NCBI RefSeq assembly: GCF_000502875.1
Contig: NZ_AYWX01000002.1
Location: forward strand, 494,883 to 533,537
Length of the DNA: 38,655 nucleotides
Direction: 5' to 3'
DNA from: Mesorhizobium sp. L2C084A000
Lineage (GTDB): Bacteria; Pseudomonadota; Alphaproteobacteria; Rhizobiales; Rhizobiaceae
Shown here: positions 33,460-38,655 of the stretch, piece by piece
Position numbering within the stretch: position 1 is the stretch's first letter
Layout of the letters: every line of letters begins with the position of its first letter
Notes under the pieces: generated by a model
The model's input: the letters and a program-made list of their open reading frames with translations, nothing else
Database searches by the model: none
What the model was told of the DNA's origin: nothing
Position numbers and translations under genes: made by a program

Positions 33460-33771
33460 TTATTTCGCGCCGAGCCTGGCCAGCACCGCTTTCGGGATGT
33501 TGTATTCACGAATGACGGTATCGTGCTTGCGCAAGCCGCACAGCTCGCGCTGGATGAAATAGCCATGCACCGCCTCGGCGGCATCCTTGAGCAGCCGGGG
33601 GCGCAGTTGCTCGTCGGCATTGTCGCGCAGCCTGGCCAACGTTTCCTCTACCCGCTGGCCGGCGCGGCCAAGTGCTGCCGCCTTTTCCGCCAATATTTCA
33701 TGGCCGAGCGCGTCGAAGGCGGCTTCCGCGGACGAGGCGCCGGCTAGATGAGATGGCGGACGCAAGGACAT
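33460..33771 (-). CDS. small conserved-looking hypothetical protein
   Basis: The 103-residue product starts at Met 33771 with AAAGGAAG upstream, just one base after the stop of the GNAT gene on the same strand, so they are co-transcribed. It is mostly helical, with an Ala/Glu-rich middle (AEKAAALGRAGQRVEETLARL) and a C-terminal stretch that contains HGYFIQRELCGLRKHD. It has no signal or membrane segment. I do not recognise its function. Confidence 0.75.
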   Translation of the reverse strand: MSLRPPSHLAGASSAEAAFDALGHEILAEKAAALGRAGQRVEETLARLRDNADEQLRPRLLKDAAEAVHGYFIQRELCGLRKHDTVIREYNIPKAVLARLGAK

Positions 33772-33772
33772 T

Positions 33773-34264
33773 TCAGCTTCCTTTCCCGAAGACCATGCGG
33801 TGTGTGACGAATTCTTCGCCTTCCACGCGCTGAAAGCCAAGCCGTTCGTAGAAACCGAAGGCTTCTTGCGGCGCGCGGGTGTTCAGCACGGCGAAATGGT
33901 GACGTGCCCTGTCGATAACGGTCTCGACCAGCATCCGGCCAAGACCGTTGCGACGGTGGCGCGCACTGACGAACAGGTGCCGGACCCGGCCGTGGCCCCT
34001 GGCCTCGAAATAGGGATCGATGTTCAGCCCGCACACGCCGGCGAGTTCCCGGCCATTCCAGGCTCCGTAGAGTGCCTCGCCGCGCTTCAAGAACTTGTTA
34101 CGGCCGCTAGCCCAGCCATCCGCCAGGCGCACCAGCATCCAGTAGCCCCCAAACCGGCTTTCCTGCTTCAGCGCGTCGAAGGCCGGCGTGGTTGGCCGGA
34201 GCCGCTTGAGCACATAGCTCACTCCGGGGCCGATCTCTGGAATGACCTCTGCCGATCCAACCAT
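33773..34264 (-). CDS. GNAT-family N-acetyltransferase
   Basis: The 163-residue protein has the GNAT core: RVRHLFVSARHRRNGLGRML with the acetyl-CoA pyrophosphate loop RRNGLG near residues 104-109, then AVLNTRAPQEAFGFYERLGFQRV. The N-terminal half (about 1-65) is less typical. The substrate is unknown. It lies 3 bases after the ABC exporter stop at 34268 and one base before the small hypothetical, so it is part of the same minus-strand unit. Confidence 0.9.
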   Translation of the reverse strand: MVGSAEVIPEIGPGVSYVLKRLRPTTPAFDALKQESRFGGYWMLVRLADGWASGRNKFLKRGEALYGAWNGRELAGVCGLNIDPYFEARGHGRVRHLFVSARHRRNGLGRMLVETVIDRARHHFAVLNTRAPQEAFGFYERLGFQRVEGEEFVTHRMVFGKGS

Positions 34265-34267
34265 GCC

Positions 34268-36151
34268 CTACTCCGCAGGCCGCGTCTCTTCGAGCACGCT
34301 GTCCTCGTGATAGAGAAAACCGCCGGACTGCCGCTTCCACAGCCGCGCATAGAGCCCGTCGAGCGCCACCAGCTGGTCATGCGTGCCTTGCTCGACGATG
34401 CGGCCGCCGTCGAGCACCACCAGCCGGTCGAGTGCTGCGATCGTCGACAGCCGGTGGGCGATGGCGATGACCGTCTTGTTCTCCATCAGCCGCGTCAGAT
34501 TCTCCTGGATTGCCGCCTCGATATCCGAATCGAGCGCCGAGGTCGCCTCGTCGAGGATCAGGATCGGCGCGTCCTTCAGGAAGACACGGGCGATCGCCAC
34601 GCGCTGGCGCTGGCCGCCCGACAGTTTGACGCCGCGCTCGCCGACAAAGGCCTCGTAGCCGGCGCGGTCCCTGTTGTCGCGCAAGGTCAGGATGAACTCG
34701 TGCGCCTCGGCCTTTTTCGCCGCCGCGATCACCTCCGCATCGGTCGCGTCAGGCATGCCGAGCTTGATGTTGTCGCGCAGCGAACGGTGGAACAGCGCCG
34801 TGTCCTGGCTGACGACGCCGATATTGGCGCGCAGCGAATTTTGCGTGACTTTGGCGACATCCTGGCCATCGATGGTGATCGACCCGCTCTCCAGATCGTA
34901 GAGCCGCAGGATCAGATTGGCGAGGGTCGTCTTGCCCGCGCCAGACGGTCCGACCAGCCCGACCTTCTCGCCCGGCTTGACGACAAGGTCGATGCCGTTC
35001 AGTACGCCGAAACCTTTGCCGTAATGGAACTCGACGTTCTTCACCTCGATACGCCCGCCTGCCACCACGAGTTCCTTGGCGTCGGGCGCATCCGTGAGGC
35101 CGAGCGGCTGCGAAATCAGCGCCTTGGAGTTCTCCAGCACGCCGAGGTTTCGCAAGATGCTGTTGAGCTGCATCATCAGCCGGCCAAGCAGCATGTTGAG
35201 CCGCAGCACCAGCGACAGGGTGAAGGCGACAGCGCCGACGGTGATCGAGCCCTCGACCCAGAGATAGACGGCAAAACAGCCGATCGCCGTGATCATGATG
35301 CCCGACAGCGTCGTCAGCGCCATGCGCACGCCGGTCAGCCGGCGGGTGAACGGGCGCAATGCGTCGAGGTAGATGTCGAAACCGTTCCTGATGTAGCGGT
35401 CGTCGCCATCGGCCGAGAACAGTTTCAGCGTCTGCACGTTGGAATAGGAATCGACAATGCGGCCGGTGATCATCGAGCCGGCCTCGGCTGTTTCCTCGGC
35501 ATGCTTGCGGATTGCCGGCAGATAGAGCTTGGCCAGCCAAGCGAAAGCGGAAATCCAGATCACCACCAGCACCGCCAGCCTGAGATCGAGGCCTGCGACC
35601 AGCGCCAGCGTCGTCACCGTATAGACGATCATGAACCAGACGACCTCGATGAAGCTTTCCATCAGGTCGCCGGTGGCCTGGCCCGCCTGCCAGACCTTTG
35701 TTGCGATGCGGCCGGCGAAATCGTTCTGGAAGAAGGCGTAGGACTGGCGCGAGACATGCCGGTGCGCCTGCCAGCGCACCAGATTGTAGAAGCCGGGCGT
35801 GATCGTCTGTTCGTCGACCAGCGCCGAAAGGCCGACGACGACGGTGCGGATGACCAGCACCACCACGGCCATGAAAACCAGTTCAGGGCCTGCGGCGGCC
35901 CACAGTGCGTGCCAACTGCGCTCGGCGGGAAGCTGGTCGAGAATATCGACCAGCCGCCCGACGAAGTAGAACAGGCCGGCCTCGACCAGCGGCGCGATGC
36001 CGCCGATGACCAGCATGGCGAAGAAGGCGAACTTCGCCTGGCCGACATAGTGCCAGAGAAAGCCGCCGACGCTGGTCGGTGGCCGAAGATTCGCTGGCTC
36101 CCTGAACGGATAGACCCAGTTCTCGAACCAGCGATAGACGGCTGTCATCAT
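34268..36151 (-). CDS. ABC exporter (fused membrane and ATPase domains), second of a tandem pair
   Basis: This 627-residue type IV exporter half has six membrane helices (about 30-330) and an ATPase domain. Walker A is GPSGAGKTT, the signature is LSGGQRQRVAIARV, Walker B is ILILDEATSALD, and the H-loop is IAIAHRLSTI. All residues for ATP hydrolysis are present. The start is MM at 36151/36148, ten bases after the upstream paralogue stops. The frame is open further upstream but that covers the neighbour's C-terminus. It could act as homodimer or with its neighbour. The substrate is unknown; MsbA-like lipid or drug exporters are the nearest family. Confidence 0.92.
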   Translation of the reverse strand: MMTAVYRWFENWVYPFREPANLRPPTSVGGFLWHYVGQAKFAFFAMLVIGGIAPLVEAGLFYFVGRLVDILDQLPAERSWHALWAAAGPELVFMAVVVLVIRTVVVGLSALVDEQTITPGFYNLVRWQAHRHVSRQSYAFFQNDFAGRIATKVWQAGQATGDLMESFIEVVWFMIVYTVTTLALVAGLDLRLAVLVVIWISAFAWLAKLYLPAIRKHAEETAEAGSMITGRIVDSYSNVQTLKLFSADGDDRYIRNGFDIYLDALRPFTRRLTGVRMALTTLSGIMITAIGCFAVYLWVEGSITVGAVAFTLSLVLRLNMLLGRLMMQLNSILRNLGVLENSKALISQPLGLTDAPDAKELVVAGGRIEVKNVEFHYGKGFGVLNGIDLVVKPGEKVGLVGPSGAGKTTLANLILRLYDLESGSITIDGQDVAKVTQNSLRANIGVVSQDTALFHRSLRDNIKLGMPDATDAEVIAAAKKAEAHEFILTLRDNRDRAGYEAFVGERGVKLSGGQRQRVAIARVFLKDAPILILDEATSALDSDIEAAIQENLTRLMENKTVIAIAHRLSTIAALDRLVVLDGGRIVEQGTHDQLVALDGLYARLWKRQSGGFLYHEDSVLEETRPAE

Positions 36152-36161
36152 GCGGCGGCCA

Positions 36162-38048
36162 TCATTCTGCGGCTTGCCCCTTTGCAAGTGCGTCGTTGGC
36201 GGCGTCGGCGGGACCGTCCTCAAGCAGGAACCCGCCCGACTGGCGCTGCCAGAGCTGCGCGTAGAGCCCGCCCTTGGCGACGAGTTCCTCGTGCGAACCT
36301 TCCTCGATGACACGACCCTTGTCCATCACCACCAGCCTGTCCATCGCCGCGATGGTCGACAGCCGGTGCGCTATGGCGATGACGGTTTTGCCTTGCATGA
36401 GCTTGTAGAGATTCTCTTGGATCGCCGCCTCGGCTTCGGAATCAAGCGCCGAAGTCGCTTCGTCAAGGATAAGTATAGGTGCGTCCTTCAACATAACGCG
36501 AGCAATGGCGACGCGTTGCCGCTGGCCGCCGGACAATTTGACGCCGCGGTCACCGACATGGGCATCGAAGCCCTTGCGGCCGCTGGCATCCGAAAGCCCG
36601 CCGATGAAATCCAGCGCCTCGGCGCGGCGCGCCGCCTCGACAAGCATCTCGTCGGTGGCATCGGGCCGGCCATAAAGGATGTTCTCGCGCACCGAACGAT
36701 GCAGCAGCGAGGTGTCCTGCGTGACCATGCCGATCTGCGCACGCAGCGAATCCTGCTTCACACCGGCGATCTCCTGGCCGTCGATCAATATCTGCCCGGC
36801 TTCGAGGTCGTAGAAGCGCAGCAACAGGTTGACCAGCGTCGACTTGCCGGCGCCGGAACGGCCGACGATGCCGACCTTCTCGCCCGGTTTCACCGCCAGC
36901 GACAGGCCTTCAATCACACCCTTCTGCTTGCCGTAGTGGAAGCGAATGTCCTCAAAGCGGATCTCACCCCTGGAAACGCTGATCTCCTTCGCGTCCGGCC
37001 TGTCCTCGACAAGGCGCGGCAGCGAGATTGAGGCGATGCCGTCCTGCACCGTGCCGATGTTCTCGAACAGGCCCGACATTTCCCACATGATCCATTGCGA
37101 CATCCCCCACATCCTGAGCACAAGGCCGATGACCACGGCGACCGCGCCGATCGTCACTGCTTGCCCCAGCCACAGCCACAACGCCATCGCGGTGACAGAG
37201 AACAAGAGCAATGCATTTAGGATGTAAAGCGAGCCAAAAAGCACTGTCACCAGCCGCATCGACCGGTAGACCGTTTCGAGAAAGCCGGACATGCCGTCTT
37301 TGGCGAATGACGCTTCGCGGCGTGCATGGCTGAACAGCTTGACCGTCTGGATGTTGGAGTAGCTGTCGACGACACGGCCCGTCATGATCGAGCGCGCATT
37401 GGCCTGTTCCTCGCCAACCTTGCCCAGCCGGGGAATGAAAAACCGCAGCAAAAGGATATAGCCGACCAGCCAGACGCCGAGCGGCGCGGCCAGCCGCCAG
37501 TCGGCCGAGCCGACGATGAGCAGCATGCCGAGGAAATAGACGATAACGTAGTTCAGGACGTCGATCACCTTGATGACGCATTCGCGCACGGCGAGAGCCG
37601 TCTGCATCAGCTTTGTCGCGATGCGGCCGGCGAACTCGTCCTGGTAGAAACTCATCGACTGCTTGAGCAGATAGCGGTGCACCTGCCAGCGGATGCGCAT
37701 GGGATAATTGCCCATCAGCGTCTGCTGGTTGAGAAACGAATGCAGCCATACCGTGCCCGGCAGCGCGAACAGCACGATGAAGGCCATGCCGGCGAGCTTC
37801 CAGGCTTCCGTCTGCAGGAAGGTTTCGCGATTCTGCCCCGACAGCCAGTCGACGATGCGGCCGAGGAAGCCGAACATCCATACTTCGGCGATCGCGATGG
37901 CCGTCACCAGCACCGCGTCGAAAAGGATATAAGGCCATGCGCCGCGCGTATAATGCAGGCAGAAGGCAACCAGCGTCTTGGGCGGCTCGACCGGTTCCGC
38001 TGCGGGGAACGGATCGAGCCTTTTTTCAAACCAGCTAAACAACAACAT
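36162..38048 (-). CDS. ABC exporter (fused membrane and ATPase domains), first of a tandem pair
   Basis: This 628-residue exporter half is paralogous to the next gene and of near-equal length. It has an N-terminal amphipathic stretch FSWFEKRLDPFPA, six helices, Walker A GRSGAGKST, signature LSGGQRQRVAIARV, Walker B ILILDEATSALD and H-loop IAIAHRLSTI. Both ATP sites would be catalytic in either homodimers or a heterodimer, unlike classic heterodimers with one degenerate site. Start Met 38048 reads MLLFSWFEKR. Tandem pairs of this kind occur in rhizobia, but I cannot assign a substrate. Confidence 0.92.
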   Translation of the reverse strand: MLLFSWFEKRLDPFPAAEPVEPPKTLVAFCLHYTRGAWPYILFDAVLVTAIAIAEVWMFGFLGRIVDWLSGQNRETFLQTEAWKLAGMAFIVLFALPGTVWLHSFLNQQTLMGNYPMRIRWQVHRYLLKQSMSFYQDEFAGRIATKLMQTALAVRECVIKVIDVLNYVIVYFLGMLLIVGSADWRLAAPLGVWLVGYILLLRFFIPRLGKVGEEQANARSIMTGRVVDSYSNIQTVKLFSHARREASFAKDGMSGFLETVYRSMRLVTVLFGSLYILNALLLFSVTAMALWLWLGQAVTIGAVAVVIGLVLRMWGMSQWIMWEMSGLFENIGTVQDGIASISLPRLVEDRPDAKEISVSRGEIRFEDIRFHYGKQKGVIEGLSLAVKPGEKVGIVGRSGAGKSTLVNLLLRFYDLEAGQILIDGQEIAGVKQDSLRAQIGMVTQDTSLLHRSVRENILYGRPDATDEMLVEAARRAEALDFIGGLSDASGRKGFDAHVGDRGVKLSGGQRQRVAIARVMLKDAPILILDEATSALDSEAEAAIQENLYKLMQGKTVIAIAHRLSTIAAMDRLVVMDKGRVIEEGSHEELVAKGGLYAQLWQRQSGGFLLEDGPADAANDALAKGQAAE

Positions 38049-38077
38049 AGGTTATGCCTGTGAAATGTGTTTGCCGC

Positions 38078-38635
38078 TTACGCGGCACGTGAGCGTACGA
38101 AATCCCCGGTACCCATGGCATCAAGGGCCGACGGTCTGGAATCACCCGGACCGTCGGCCATGCCTCGTGCAATATAGGGGCTCGCGGGCTTTTCGCCGAC
38201 AGCTGCGCCAGCCGATCCTGACGACACGGTGCCGCCAGCCCGGTTTTTCGCGCCCGGCCTGACCAGCCGGATGATCCGGCGCACCAGCGACGGGCGGCTC
38301 GGATCGGGAACCGCGCGCGAAAAATCGACATCCGGCAGCATGCCGCGATGCGGCCGGCGGCGAACCTCGGCGTGAACCGCAGACGAATAGGTGTCGCCGA
38401 TCAGCAGCGCCCAGGTCGGCAGTCGGTGGATATGCAGGCTCCTCGAGCCAGGTATTCTATAGGGATCGAACATCGGTCCGTCCTCCGTGTGAAAATAGAC
38501 ATAAAAAGGCGAAGCAATGTCGTGCGCCGGCCTTCGGCCGGAGGCACGGATTGCATCCGTCGGGACACGAGGATAGGCCTCGGTCGCGACATGCTCAGCT
38601 GGGGCGCTTGGCCCCTTTAACCGGTTGAAAAACAT
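38078..38635 (-). CDS. hypothetical protein
   Basis: The 185-residue product starts at Met 38635 with AAGGAA seven bases upstream. It has no signal peptide or membrane helix. The central part FYVYFHTEDGPMFDPYRIPGS followed by LPTWALLIGDTYSSAVHAEV looks structured; the last 60 residues are low complexity, rich in Gly, Ala, Ser and Arg. It lies 29 bases upstream of the exporter gene on the same strand. I do not recognise it. Confidence 0.6.
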   Translation of the reverse strand: MFFNRLKGPSAPAEHVATEAYPRVPTDAIRASGRRPAHDIASPFYVYFHTEDGPMFDPYRIPGSRSLHIHRLPTWALLIGDTYSSAVHAEVRRRPHRGMLPDVDFSRAVPDPSRPSLVRRIIRLVRPGAKNRAGGTVSSGSAGAAVGEKPASPYIARGMADGPGDSRPSALDAMGTGDFVRSRAA

Positions 38636-38655
38636 CGCAGGATTCCTTCAAGAGC

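Noticed and set aside
33800..36310. 836-codon plus-strand open frame opposite the ABC exporter and GNAT genes
   Set aside because: It is antisense to two genes with clear motifs, and its translation is rich in Asp, Arg, Gln and His without domains; such frames are common opposite GC-rich genes.
1..38655. CRISPR array, tRNA, rRNA, insertion sequence or prophage
   Set aside because: Looked for regular direct repeats, cloverleaf-type ends near genes, and transposase or integrase motifs; none were seen by eye.

Overview
The window is high-GC, densely coded and has the gene content of an alphaproteobacterium of the order Rhizobiales, most like Mesorhizobium. The basis is the fbcFBC (petABC) cytochrome bc1 operon, the rplY-pth-ychF order, CTTGCA/CTATAG-type promoters and a family of short intergenic palindromes common in rhizobia. 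The genus is an inference from recall, not from a search. No rRNA, tRNA, CRISPR array, insertion sequence or phage gene was seen. All functions below are read from motifs and remembered family features.

Layout. 1-2853: the 3' part of a creatinase-like M24 gene, a lipoprotein gene and prs. 2971-5271: an AraC regulator divergent from an Fsr-type efflux pump, closed by a strong terminator. 5346-6782: an alpha/beta hydrolase divergent from an OhrR-type regulator, with TATCGCGATA palindromes between them. 6879-14740 (minus strand): a Liv-type (HAAT) ABC importer operon with two tandem paralogous binding proteins, preceded by a flavin-dependent monooxygenase gene. 14741-15218: a gene-poor gap holding a decayed scrap of a second Fsr-like gene. 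15219-18552: a membrane GGDEF-EAL protein divergent from a methyltransferase gene. 18591-21387: rplY, pth and ychF. 21455-24290: guanine deaminase divergent from an NCS2 purine permease. 24527-26568: a CorA-like transporter and two overlapping MaoC-fold genes. 26614-28317: apt and an FMN-dependent L-lactate dehydrogenase-type gene. 28491-29186: a secreted acid phosphatase. 29314-32093: the bc1 operon. 32296-33051: a Phd/PIN toxin-antitoxin pair. 33123-38635: a broken cupin gene, a small hypothetical, a GNAT acetyltransferase, two tandem ABC exporters and a terminal hypothetical.

The most notable observation is damage in the Liv/monooxygenase operon. The monooxygenase has an in-frame amber codon. 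The first binding-protein gene has an apparent +1 frameshift that fuses it to the second. The livF gene has its best ATG and Shine-Dalgarno out of frame. The cupin gene at 33123-33397 also looks frameshifted. Three of the four lesions are single-base differences in short G or C runs, so they may be real decay or sequencing errors; raw reads would decide.

The second notable pattern is an intergenic palindrome family (four copies) whose stem bases change in a paired way between copies. I did not find a convincing new multi-gene system. The best leads are the two-receptor importer with a monooxygenase and the OhrR-type regulator paired with a hydrolase in place of ohr.
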